This document shows, piece after piece, positions 54,372-62,608 of a DNA stretch of 64,000 bases (position 1 is its first letter; every line of letters begins with the position of its first letter). The stretch is taken from positions 453,992 through 517,991 of the forward strand of contig JADJMZ010000005.1 in assembly GCA_016709315.1 (NCBI GenBank), read 5' to 3'. Source of the DNA: Ignavibacteria bacterium (GTDB taxonomy: Bacteria > Bacteroidota > Ignavibacteria > Tepidaquicellales > Tepidaquicellaceae). The notes below the pieces were generated by a model. The model was not told the origin of the DNA, did not search any database, and saw nothing but the letters and a program-made list of their open reading frames with translations. The position numbers were made by a program, and so were the translations under genes.

Positions 54372-54722
54372 TTAACTGATAATTATTTCTCCGGATTTCT
54401 TGCTGTATCTCATTCTTGAGACTTTTCCGGTCTTTTCATCTTTAATTTCTTTAATACCGATCCTTGTCGGCTGATTTGTTTTAGGACACATTAACATTAC
54501 ATTTGTAATATTAATCGGAGCTTCCCTCTTTACGATTCCGCCCTGTGGACTCTTCTGGTTCGGCTTGGTGTGTTTATGCATAATGTTTACGCTTTCAACA
54601 ATCACTCTTCCCTTTTTTCTGTCTATAAAAAGTATTTTACCGACAGATCCTTTTGAGTTTCCGGACACGACTTTTACGGTATCGCTTTTCTTTAAATTGG
54701 TTTTTATTTTTTTATTTTCCAT
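54372..54722 (-). CDS. rplX: Ribosomal protein L24
   Basis: 116 residues: KKSDTVKVVSGNSKGSVGKI (KOW motif), NIMHKHTKPNQKSPQGGIVKREAPI. Early assembly protein of the large subunit. Seven bases before rplE. Confidence 0.97.
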   Translation of the reverse strand: MENKKIKTNLKKSDTVKVVSGNSKGSVGKILFIDRKKGRVIVESVNIMHKHTKPNQKSPQGGIVKREAPINITNVMLMCPKTNQPTRIGIKEIKDEKTGKVSRMRYSKKSGEIIIS

Positions 54723-54733
54723 GATTGTAATTT

Positions 54734-55102
54734 CTATATGACTTCAGGTGCAAGTGATATTATTTTCATAAATTGTCTGTCTCTGAGTTCTCTTGCTACG
54801 GGTCCGAATATTCTTGTCCCCTTTGGTTCGTTCTGAGCATTAATCAAAACTGCTGCATTCTCATCAAACTTTATGAAAGTTCCGTCTTTTCTTCTGGTTT
54901 CCTTTACAGTTCTTACTATAACAGCTCTCGAAACTTCTCCTTTTTTTACAGCGCCTCCGGGTATTGCGGATTTTACTGTCACTACCACTATATCCCCGAC
55001 TCCGGCATATCTTCTGTCTGAACCGCCGAGCACCCTTATGCATCTTACTGACTTTGCTCCGGAGTTATCAGCGACTACTAAATTGGATTCTTCCTGTATC
55101 AT
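54734..55102 (-). CDS. rplN: Ribosomal protein L14
   Basis: 122 residues: MIQEESNLVVADNSGAKSVRCIRVLGG, RKDGTFIKFDENAAVLIN, GTRIFGPVARELRDRQFMKIISLAPEV. Standard length. Between rpsQ and rplX. Confidence 0.98.
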   Translation of the reverse strand: MIQEESNLVVADNSGAKSVRCIRVLGGSDRRYAGVGDIVVVTVKSAIPGGAVKKGEVSRAVIVRTVKETRRKDGTFIKFDENAAVLINAQNEPKGTRIFGPVARELRDRQFMKIISLAPEVI

Positions 55103-55139
55103 ATATATTTATATTGGTCTTTAAAAATATTTAAATGAA

Positions 55140-55471
55140 TTATTTTACTTTTTCTAATATTTCCACTAAACGCCATCTTTTTGTCCTGCTTAATGGTCTC
55201 GTTTCCATGATTTTAACTGTATCTCCAATATCACAGATATTCTTTGCATCATGAGCCGCAAACTTTGTGGTCTTTTTAAAATATTTTTTGTAAATAGGAT
55301 GCATGATTCTCTTCTCTTCACTCACTATAATAGTCTTATCCATTTTGTTACTCAGCACTTTTCCTATTCTGGTTTTCCTGATCCCCGAATGTGTTGTTTT
55401 TTTCGCTGAATCAATTTTTACTTTTCTTCTGTACCTTTTATTTCTTCTGCATCTTTGATTTCTTCTGACAT
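55140..55471 (-). CDS. rpsQ: Ribosomal protein S17, frameshifted, with acidic N-terminal extension
   Basis: From the ATG at 55471 the frame reads MSEEIKDAEEIKGTEEK and stops; one base further the next frame gives VKIDSAKKTTHSGIRKTRIG, then KVLSNKMDKTIIVSEEKR to LVEILEKVK, the body of S17. The break is at four A on the minus strand (55422-55425); five A restore one frame of 110 residues. The frame of the S17 body has no ATG, GTG or TTG upstream, so the gene must start at 55471. S17 is a core small-subunit protein, so an error in the sequence is likely. Confidence 0.88.
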
Positions 55472-55517
55472 CTGTAAAATTTATTTTACTTTAATTTATT
55501 TATTTTTCAGTATTATA

Positions 55518-55823
55518 TTATTCGCTTACCGCTGGTGTCTCTGTTTCTTCAGTTTTTTTCGTTTTTCTCTTCGTAACTTTCTTTACAGTACTCTTAGCTT
55601 CCTTCTTTACAACCTTTCTGACATTTTGATTGATGTTAAGCTCTTTCTCTCTTAAAATTGTGTTGATTCTGGCAATATCTTTTTTGGTATTACTTAAAGA
55701 TTTATAATTTTCAAGTTGTCCAATTGCATGCCTGAATCTCAGATTCTCCAATGATTCAAAATTATCCTTTAAGGAAATTTTCAAATCTTCTACCGGCATG
55801 TCCCTTACTTGATTTGCTTTCAT
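55518..55823 (-). CDS. rpmC: Ribosomal protein L29 with C-terminal extension
   Basis: 101 residues against about 65 usually. The L29 core is MKANQVRDMPVEDLKISLKD, ENLRFRHAIGQLENYKSL, IARINTILREKE. The last 35 residues are Lys/Thr/Glu-rich (KKEAKSTVKKVTKRKTKK). L29 lies at the exit tunnel. Confidence 0.95.
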   Translation of the reverse strand: MKANQVRDMPVEDLKISLKDNFESLENLRFRHAIGQLENYKSLSNTKKDIARINTILREKELNINQNVRKVVKKEAKSTVKKVTKRKTKKTEETETPAVSE

Positions 55824-55838
55824 ATTATTTAATAATTT

Positions 55839-56249
55839 TTAATCTATTCTTTTAACGAATTTTGTTTTAATCGGTAATTTATGCGCCGCTAATCTGAATG
55901 CCTCTTTCGCAAGTTTGCTGTCTACTCCGTCCACTTCAAACATTATTCTTCCGGGTCTGACTACTGCTACCCAGAATTCCGGAGCTCCTTTTCCCTTTCC
56001 CATCCGCGTTTCCGCAGGTTTCTTTGATACCGGTTTGTCAGGAAAAATTCTGATAAAAACTCTTCCGTCTCTTTTCATGTGTCTCGTAAGAGCTATTCTG
56101 GCAGCTTCTATCTGCCTGTCAGTTATCCATGCCGGCTCCATTGCCTTAAGTCCGTATGTACCGAATGATACTGTAAATCCTCTTCCGGCATTCCCTCTTA
56201 AATGTCCTCTCTGGGCTTTTCTGAATTTAACCCTTTTGGGCATTAACAT
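55839..56249 (-). CDS. rplP: Ribosomal protein L16
   Basis: 136 residues: MLMPKRVKFRKAQRGHLRGNAGRG, FGTYGLKAMEPAWITDRQIEAARIA, RMGKGKGAPEFWVAVV. Complete. L16 organises the A site of the large subunit. Between rpsC and rpmC. Confidence 0.98.
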   Translation of the reverse strand: MLMPKRVKFRKAQRGHLRGNAGRGFTVSFGTYGLKAMEPAWITDRQIEAARIALTRHMKRDGRVFIRIFPDKPVSKKPAETRMGKGKGAPEFWVAVVRPGRIMFEVDGVDSKLAKEAFRLAAHKLPIKTKFVKRID

Positions 56250-56278
56250 ACTCTAATCTCCAGTAAAAATTTAATTTT

Positions 56279-56911
56279 CTAATTTCTTGTTAATTTCTCG
56301 CCTCTGCAAATCCATACTTTTACTCCTATCGCGCCATAAACAGTATGTGATGTTACTGATGCATAATCAATATCAGCTCTGATTGTCTGTAAAGGGATTC
56401 TTCCCTCTTTATATTGCTCAGTTCTTGCTATCTCCGCTCCGCCTAATCTTCCGGAGCACATTATCTTAATTCCCTCTGCGCCTGTTCTCATAGATGACGT
56501 GATCGCTGATTTCATCGCTCTCCTGAATGAAACTCTGTGTGCAAGCTGACCGGCTATATTTTCTGCAACTAATACTGCATTAAGTTCCGGCTTTTTGATC
56601 TCTAACACATTTATCTTTGTCTCTTTATTAGTAATCTTCTTAATCTCACTCTCAAGCTGTGTGATTTCCTTTCCGCTCTTTCCGATTACAAATCCTGGTC
56701 TGGATGTATGTATTGTCAGAGTTATCTTCTTTAAAGTCCTTTCTATTGTAATATTCGCTATCCCTGCTTTTTCAAGCCGCTTTTTCAGATATGACCTTAT
56801 TATGGAATCTTCCTGAAGTTTCTGAGCGAAACTCTTGTCATCGTACCAGTTTGAATCCCAGGTTTTGATAACTCCTAGTCTGAATCCGATCGGGTGTGTC
56901 TTTTGTCCCAT
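56279..56911 (-). CDS. rpsC: Ribosomal protein S3
   Basis: 210 residues: MGQKTHPIGFRLGVIKTWDSNWY, KH-domain RPGFVIGKSGKEI, and RRAMKSAITSSMRTGAEGIKI with SGRLGGAEIARTE. It lies at the mRNA entry channel. Confidence 0.98.
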   Translation of the reverse strand: MGQKTHPIGFRLGVIKTWDSNWYDDKSFAQKLQEDSIIRSYLKKRLEKAGIANITIERTLKKITLTIHTSRPGFVIGKSGKEITQLESEIKKITNKETKINVLEIKKPELNAVLVAENIAGQLAHRVSFRRAMKSAITSSMRTGAEGIKIMCSGRLGGAEIARTEQYKEGRIPLQTIRADIDYASVTSHTVYGAIGVKVWICRGEKLTRN

Positions 56912-56940
56912 TAAAATTCCTTAAAGTATTGTTAAGTTTA

Positions 56941-57291
56941 TTATTTTATTTCTAACTGCTCTACTACAAGCGTTAAATGCGATGATCTCTTTCTTATCCT
57001 GAATGCTCTTCCCTGCGGAGCCGGAAGAACTCTTTTCATGGACGGTCCTTCATTTACATAAGCTTCCTTTATTATCACCTCGTTTTGTGTGATCCTTCCT
57101 GAATCAAGCTTGTTCACAAGATTACTGTAAGCCGAAGCTAAAGTCTGCTCTACTACTTTTGCAGCGTTCTTATTGGTAAATCTCAGAATACTGATCGCTT
57201 CATCTACTCTCTTATTTCTGATCAGGTCTACAACTAGTCTCATTTTTCTGGGAGACGACCCTACATGTCTTTTTAATGCTCTTGCTTCCAT
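56941..57291 (-). CDS. rplV: Ribosomal protein L22
   Basis: 116 residues: RHVGSSPRKMRLVVDLIRNKRVDEA, VNEGPSMKRVLPAPQGRAFRIRKRSSHLTLV. The loop lines the exit tunnel. Three bases behind rpsS. Confidence 0.98.
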   Translation of the reverse strand: MEARALKRHVGSSPRKMRLVVDLIRNKRVDEAISILRFTNKNAAKVVEQTLASAYSNLVNKLDSGRITQNEVIIKEAYVNEGPSMKRVLPAPQGRAFRIRKRSSHLTLVVEQLEIK

Positions 57292-57294
57292 ATT

Positions 57295-57582
57295 TTATTT
57301 ACCTCCCGCTTTCTCTTCTTTTCTCTGACCTGAATGAGCTCTGAATGTTCTTGTGTGCGAAAATTCTCCCAGCTTATGACCGACCATATTCTCAGATACA
57401 TAAACAGGTATAAATTTATTCCCGTTATGAACCGCAAATGTATGTCCGACAAAATCCGGAGTAATTGTGCAAGATCTTGACCAGGTTTTAATAACCTTCT
57501 TTTGCTTCTGTGTGTTAAGCTTTTCTATTTTCTCTATCAGACCGAAATCCAGATAAGGACCTTTTTTAAGTGATCTTGACAT
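57295..57582 (-). CDS. rpsS: Ribosomal protein S19
   Basis: 95 residues: MSRSLKKGPYLDFGLIEKIE, TWSRSCTITPDFVGHTFAVHNGNK, MVGHKLGEFSHTRTFRAHSG. Between rplB and rplV with very short gaps. Confidence 0.98.
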   Translation of the reverse strand: MSRSLKKGPYLDFGLIEKIEKLNTQKQKKVIKTWSRSCTITPDFVGHTFAVHNGNKFIPVYVSENMVGHKLGEFSHTRTFRAHSGQRKEEKAGGK

Positions 57583-57587
57583 TTATC

Positions 57588-58409
57588 TTATTTCCTTTTC
57601 TTAACTATAAACTTATTTGAAATATTCTTATTTTTTCTTGTTTTGTAACCTTTGGCAGGAAGTCCCCATGGACTGACCGGATGCCCTCCGCCTGAAGTTT
57701 TTCCTTCTCCTCCGCCCATCGGGTGATCAACTGGATTCATCGCTACTCCTCTTACGTGAGGTCTTCTTCCCATCCATCTCGATCTTCCCGCTTTACCTAT
57801 ACTGATGTTTTCATGGTCAATATTACTGACCACTCCCAAAGTCGCTTTACAATTATTGTTTATCATCCTTACTTCTCCTGAAGGCAGCTTAACCTGTGAA
57901 TACTTGGTGTCTTTTGCAACAATCTGCGCAGAAGTTCCGGCGCTTCTTGCGATCTGAGCGCCTTTACCCGGTTTCATTTCAATATTATGTATAAATGTAC
58001 CGACCGGTATCGCCGAAAGCTCAAGTGTATTTCCGGCTTTAAGCTCAGCGGTGTTGTCAGAAATGATTTTCTCTCCGACTTTTATTCCGTTTGGAGCGAT
58101 GATATAGTTCTTTTCGCCGTCTGAATATTTTATAAGAGCAATTCTGGCTGTCCTGTTAGGATCATATTCTACAGCAATTACTTCTGCTTCAGTAGAATTC
58201 GTCCTTTTGAAATCTATAATCCTGTATCTTCTTTTATGACCGCCACCTCTGAATCTGGAAGTTATCCTTCCGTGATTATTTCTTCCTCCTGATTTTTTTA
58301 TAGGAGCAAGCAATGATTTTTCCGGAGTGGTCTTTGTGATTTCTTCAAAAGATGAAATACTGTAATATCTGGTTGCCGGAGTTGTTGGTTTTAATTTTCT
58401 AAGTGCCAT
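57588..58409 (-). CDS. rplB: Ribosomal protein L2, first gene of the cluster here
   Basis: 273 residues: MALRKLKPTTPATRYYS, SGGRNNHGRITSRFRGGGHKRRYR, and GVAMNPVDHPMGGGEGKTSGGGHPVSPWG with the functional histidine. L2 takes part in peptidyl-transferase function. In most bacteria rpsJ, rplC, rplD and rplW stand before rplB; here the region upstream is non-coding and ends in a repeat array. Confidence 0.98.
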   Translation of the reverse strand: MALRKLKPTTPATRYYSISSFEEITKTTPEKSLLAPIKKSGGRNNHGRITSRFRGGGHKRRYRIIDFKRTNSTEAEVIAVEYDPNRTARIALIKYSDGEKNYIIAPNGIKVGEKIISDNTAELKAGNTLELSAIPVGTFIHNIEMKPGKGAQIARSAGTSAQIVAKDTKYSQVKLPSGEVRMINNNCKATLGVVSNIDHENISIGKAGRSRWMGRRPHVRGVAMNPVDHPMGGGEGKTSGGGHPVSPWGLPAKGYKTRKNKNISNKFIVKKRK

Positions 58410-58491
58410 CAGATTGCTTTAATAGTATAATTTTATATTTCTTTAACGCTCTTTTTGCTTTTTATTAATGTACGATTTTAGGGAAAACTCT

Positions 58492-58520
58492 AAATTACTC
58501 AAAAAGCATAGAAAAGTCAA
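58492..58520 (-). promoter_or_regulatory. Candidate promoter of the rplB-started ribosomal cluster
   Basis: TTGACT (58515-58520), 17-base spacer, TAATTT (58492-58497) on the minus strand, about 80 bases before the rplB start. It shares the block TTGAGTAATTT with the gap promoter. Confidence 0.5.
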
Positions 58521-59039
58521 TACAAGAAATTGTACAATCTATCGCTTTTTCAAGTGCAGATCAATAATCTTAAACAGCATGATTGTAAATACCGGAAACT
58601 TTCTTTGTCAGATTATATATATAGACTAATAGAACCTTATAATATATTAAGTCAGGAAAGAAAACAGATAATTTAAAATTATAAAATTATTTTCGGAAAG
58701 AAATAGTGAATTAAATAATTTTTGATTTTCAGATGATGTTTTCCCGGATAATTCCCCAGTCTTACTGTTCTTTATTTACTATAAATTCATGCAAATATAA
58801 TGTCTTTTTTTTACAATAAAAATTGATTAAAAAATAATCTTTTGCAAAAACGTCACATCCGTCCAAAACGTTGACTATTAATTCACGAAACTAATAATAT
58901 ATTGTAAATTAAAAGTCCGGTTTCTCACCGATTACTCAGATTAACACAGATTAATTCCCATCCCCTCTGAGTCTCGCTGCACACATTTTAAATTCAGTTT
59001 GCTATTTCTGCGGGGACTCAGAGAGGACGGCAGCGTGTT
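58521..59039. other. Non-coding region with a short inverted repeat and a GATTA-type repeat
   Basis: No gene seen. It contains GATTACTCA-GATTAACACA-GATTA (58930-58953) and nine-base inverted arms CTCTGAGTC (58965-58973) and GACTCAGAG (59015-59023), the second within GGGGACTCAGAGAGG. Their function is unknown. The region lies between the ribosomal promoter and the 21-bp array. Confidence 0.45.
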
Positions 59040-59837
59040 CACTTTTTCCTAAGACGTGTTCACTTTTTCCAATGGCGTGCTCACTTTTTCCAATGGCGTG
59101 CTCACTTTTTCCAATGACTTGCTCACTTTTTTCAATGGCTTGCTCACTTTTTTTCACGCCTTGCTCACTTTTTTTCTTGCCTTGCTCACTTTTTCCAATG
59201 ACCTGCTCACTTTTTCCAATAACCTGCTCACTTTTTCCAATGTCGTGCTCACTTTTTCCAATGTCGTGCTCACTTTTTCCAATGACCTGCTCACTTTTTC
59301 CAATGACCTGTTCACTTTTTCCAATGACGTGTTCACTTTTTCCAATGACGTGTTCACTTTTTTCAATGGCGTGCTCACTTTTTCCGGTTGCTCGCTCACT
59401 TTTTCCGGTTACTCACTCACTTTTTCCGGAAGCTCACACACTTTTTCCGGTTGCTCACTCACTTTTTCCAGTTGCTCACTCACTTTTTCCGGAAGCTCAC
59501 ACACTTTTTCCGGTTGCTCACACACTTTTTCCGGTTGCTCACACACTTTTTCCGGTTGCGCACTCACTTTTTCCGGAAGCTCACACACTTTTTCCGGATG
59601 CGCACTCACTTTTTCCGGAAGCTCACACACTTTTTCCGGAAGCTCACACACTTTTTCCGGTTGCTCACTCACTTTTTCCGGTTGCTCACTCACTTTTTCC
59701 GGTTGCGTACTCACTTTTTCCGATTGCTCACTCACTTTTTCCGGTTGCTCACACACTTTTTCCGGTTGCTCACTCACTTTTTCCGGTTGCGTACTCACTT
59801 TTTCCGGAAGCGCACTCACTTTTTCTCGCTCCTTGCT
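59040..59837. repeat. 38-unit, 21-bp tandem repeat array
   Basis: Thirty-eight units of exactly 21 bases, each starting CACTTTTTCC on the plus strand, with not one insertion or deletion over 798 bases. Units 1-16 mostly continue AATGnCnTGCT; units 17-37 continue GGTTGCTCACT or GGAAGCTCACA; unit 38 is degenerate. Because 21 is seven codons, most of the six frames stay open for long stretches. The minus-strand frame reads EKVSEQP/EKVSTTL heptads with Leu or Pro and Val three apart, but it is broken by TAA, TGA and TAG. The 3' end of the zinc-ribbon gene runs into the array in another frame. Confidence 0.95.
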
Positions 59838-60794
59838 CACTATTATTAAGTATAGGTTGTTGTTGACCAATTGGTTCGCGGAAAGTGTTAATTTCTTTCA
59901 GGATTAATTCATGTAAATTTTTTGGAAACAAATTACTCAAATAAACAACAGAAAATATAATTAAAAAAGAAATAAACATTGTACTGTTAAATTCACCTTT
60001 ATTAAATGAAGCGGTTATTGAAAGAAATAATATTCCTATAATTGTAACTATAATGCTTTTACCAAATAATTTTGTAAATACCGTTGTCTTATAATTATCT
60101 AATTCGCTTTTTCTTACCGAATAAGAATCATTTTTTTCATTATAATTCTTTGATTTCAGTTCGATATATTTAACGGGATTTATTTTTTCCAGATACTGAA
60201 GGGCTTTGACCTGCTTTTCGGAAAATTCATCTATTTCCGATAAATCATAATTGTTGCCCCTTCTTTACAAATATTATCACTTATTACAGCGTTTGTCATT
60301 TCTATTATCTTAACCGGTATCCGTTCGTCATCCGCCCCGTAAGCTACGAAAACTTCAAATAAATAATCAATGTGAGACATCCATAGATCATGTTCAATTA
60401 ATTCCGATATCATCTTTTCTTTTATTTCCGCTTTATCCTTTCCATCAGAAAGATTATAAGCTTTAAGAGAATATGCAAGCCCTTCTCTAATTTTATAAAT
60501 GTCACCGCTGGAAGAATTAATACATGCAACCGCTTTTACCCACCAGGCAAGTCTGTTCTTTATATCTGTTTCAAGTACTTTATTGGCATACTCAATTGCC
60601 TCTTCAAAATTTCTCTGCTTAACAGCTTCAAAAGCAATCTCCAATAGATTCTCAGTATTAACATCCGGCTTTAGCAGAATAGCGTCTCTTACTTTTATAA
60701 GAGTCGTGCAATACATGCAATTTACAAAATCCCTGTCATCAGGTATCTGTAAATCACCTCCGCAGGAAGGACATTTTGCCGCTTTGAAATTCAT
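59770..60794 (-). pseudogene. Zinc-ribbon / TPR-like / membrane protein, frame-broken, ending in the repeat array
   Basis: From the ATG at 60794: zinc ribbon with Cys8, Cys11, Cys26, Cys29 (CPSCGGDL, CMYC), then TPR-like helices (AVKQRNFEEAIEYANKVLE). The frame breaks at GGGG on the minus strand (60257-60260); one extra G joins NYDLSEIDEFSEKQVKALQ, two membrane helices (SIIVTIIGILFLSITA; FISFLIIFSVVYLSNLF) and a tail. Corrected length is 341 residues. The last 17 or so residues (KSECASGKSEYATGKSE) are encoded by repeat units, and the stop lies inside the array. No known family for the whole protein. Last gene of an accessory minus-strand cluster. Confidence 0.72.
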
Positions 60795-60850
60795 TTCTGC
60801 AGAATTTAATTGTTAAGAATTTAAAACTTTTACTCAAAGTAAACATATCA

Positions 60851-61243
60851 TTATACTATCTGATAAATAGAAACAATTACCTTTTCCCATGATTCGGCGT
60901 CATGATCTATCTCGCTTATATTACCTGCAATTTTTATTTCCTGATCCATTATATTTGCAGGAATAAAATTTAAATCCATAGGTATATATCCTAATTTTTT
61001 ACCGCTACTTGAATATATTTCAATTGCTTTTTCATCGTATTCATTTTCCTTCTGTCTTTTAAATTTTAATTCTTCGCCTTCAGTTAACTCATTGATTACT
61101 TCCTCTCCTTCGTAATATTTAAAACCTGCAATAAAAAAATCTCCAAGATAAATTCTCTTCTCTTCCTTTTTTCCAATTATTACCCTGGCAGGATAAAATC
61201 CGGTCAGACCTAAAAACTTCAAAAATTTTGTTCTGTCTATCAT
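60851..61243 (-). CDS. HIRAN-domain protein
   Basis: 130 residues. A HIRAN domain is recognised by DFFIAGFKYYEGEEVINELTEG, LKFKRQKENEYDEKAIEIY and KKLGYIPMDLN, the pattern F-x-AGF-x-YY ... N-x-YD-x-x-AI ... LGY-x-P. HIRAN binds DNA ends in HLTF/Rad5 and occurs alone in many bacteria, sometimes near repair or defence genes. The first 25 residues are basic and hydrophobic. It is in line with the cluster of CpXC and zinc-ribbon genes, with short gaps. Confidence 0.82.
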   Translation of the reverse strand: MIDRTKFLKFLGLTGFYPARVIIGKKEEKRIYLGDFFIAGFKYYEGEEVINELTEGEELKFKRQKENEYDEKAIEIYSSSGKKLGYIPMDLNFIPANIMDQEIKIAGNISEIDHDAESWEKVIVSIYQIV

Positions 61244-61275
61244 TTTTTATTATCCTTTATTAAAATCTAAATTAA

Positions 61276-61431
61276 TTAATGAAAAGCATCATTTTCAAAA
61301 TATTCAGTCAAAGTATTTTCATAACTTCCATATTCAGCTTTTTCCATAAAGTAAATGCAGGCGTAATAAATTATATGCTTAATATTCTTTTCTATGTTTT
61401 TAAGGATTGGGAAAGGCGCATGAACTTTCAT
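61276..61431 (-). CDS. Small ORF of unknown function
   Basis: 51 residues (MKVHAPFPILKNIEK..., KAEYGSYENTLTEYFENDAFH) starting ten bases behind the preceding stop. The composition is protein-like, but no family is known. Its frame is open further upstream, so it could also be the displaced C-terminus of the 61442-61906 gene after another one-base shift. Confidence 0.4.
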   Translation of the reverse strand: MKVHAPFPILKNIEKNIKHIIYYACIYFMEKAEYGSYENTLTEYFENDAFH

Positions 61432-61441
61432 TATATAAACT

Positions 61442-61906
61442 TTAATTAGAAAATCTATAAAACAAAATTGAAAATTCAGGTATGAAATTTATATATCCTG
61501 AATTCACATCAATGTAACTTAAAATTATTTTGCCTTCTTCTTTTCTCCTAAGTATATTTGCTCTGAATATATTTTCACCGGTATGACTGTTAAGAAAATG
61601 AATTTTATCTTCGTCTATTTTTATATCCCATTTATCATAAATACTTTGCGATAAAATAACATTACCCTCATTAAAGTTTTCAGAATCAGGATATTGAATC
61701 AGATATAAAACCTCTTTGTGTTTTTCAGGTCCCTGACTGACAACGAATCTAGAAACTCCAAGCGCTCTGTATTTACAAAATTCATAAATTTCTTCTTCAG
61801 TATATTTTCTGTAATGATTTATAAAATTCAAACTCTTAATATTTATCAGTTCAATTCCGAATTCATTTTTATCAGGAGGAATGATAATATTATTTTCAAC
61901 TGTCAT
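61442..61906 (-). CDS. Protein of unknown function in the HIRAN/CpXC cluster
   Basis: 154 residues, no signal peptide or membrane helix, rich in Ile, Asn and Glu. Segments such as HYRKYTEEEIYEFCKYRALGV and DKWDIKIDEDKIHFLNSHTGENIFRAN show an alternating alpha/beta pattern. I do not recognise a family. It starts 14 bases behind the end of the second CpXC gene (corrected frame), so it is probably in the same transcript. Confidence 0.5.
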   Translation of the reverse strand: MTVENNIIIPPDKNEFGIELINIKSLNFINHYRKYTEEEIYEFCKYRALGVSRFVVSQGPEKHKEVLYLIQYPDSENFNEGNVILSQSIYDKWDIKIDEDKIHFLNSHTGENIFRANILRRKEEGKIILSYIDVNSGYINFIPEFSILFYRFSN

Positions 61907-61920
61907 AATATTATTATTGG

Positions 61921-62570
61921 TTATGTCCTGAATCTCTCTGTTTCAGCTTCTGAAATTATTAATGAATTTTCAAACTCTGGAATTTCAACTCTTAACTTCT
62001 TTTTTACTTTATTTATTTTTTTCTCTGATTTGTTTTTCAAGACCGGATTGTTCTATAATATTATCTATGAAATATTTTAATTCACTATGCCTGCGCAGGG
62101 ATTTTTTTCTGCTGACATAATTATAAAATTCAACTGAGTTTTTATCAAAGAAATTTTTAAATCCCGCTTTTCAAACTCCATTAATCCCGATAATCTTTCA
62201 TTTTCCCTTATTGTTTCTTTAAGATCCTCCCAGTTTGTAACTCCGACAAGTTTCCTGAAATAATTCATCGAATCTGTTATTTTTATCAGGTCATCTTCAT
62301 AGTTTTCATAATAACTTATCTGATCATCAATTACTTTCTGGTCAGTGGAAAGTATAAGACAAATTTATTTTTCATATCATGGTAAAGAAAATCAAAATTA
62401 AGCTCGCACTTAAACAAACATTCTCTGCAGACAAAAGTATTCAGACTGTCATCTAATATTTTCCTTCTTAAATCCGGATCTACATCTACATTCACAGTAT
62501 GGTAAAGGGGGATTTCATTTTCCTTTTTGCAGTAAGGACAGTTTATAATATCAAAATTTACTACAGTCAT
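61921..62570 (-). pseudogene. CpXC-domain protein (copy B), frame-broken
   Basis: From the ATG at 62570: CpXC domain with Cys11, Cys14, Cys48, Cys51 (INCPYCKKENEI; FVCRECLF) and LYHTVNVDVDPDLRRKILDDSLN and YHDMKNKF. Three shifts follow: near 62358-62361, at five A on the minus strand (62154-62158) and at seven A (62016-62022). Rejoined, it reads LILSTDQKVIDDQISYYENY, NYFRKLVGVTNWEDLKETI, NFFDKNSVEFYNYVSRKK and SLRRHSELKYFIDNIIEQ, matching copy A throughout. The CpXC domain probably binds zinc; its role is unknown. Confidence 0.72.
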
Positions 62571-62608
62571 TTTATGTTAGATTTGATTTAACAAAATTTC
62601 GAATGTCT

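Noticed and set aside
55915..56256. Plus-strand frame of 113 codons opposite rplP
   Set aside because: It lies fully opposite a complete L16 gene and has no family features.
59040..59837. CRISPR array
   Set aside because: The period is only 21 bases with a variable part of about 11 bases that recurs between units. There are no unique spacers and no cas genes nearby.
59056..59907. Long open frames on both strands across the 21-bp array (up to 283 residues)
   Set aside because: With a period of 21 bases, any frame free of stops in one unit is free in all. Openness is therefore no evidence of coding; the best heptad frame has three stops, and no ribosome-binding site was found.
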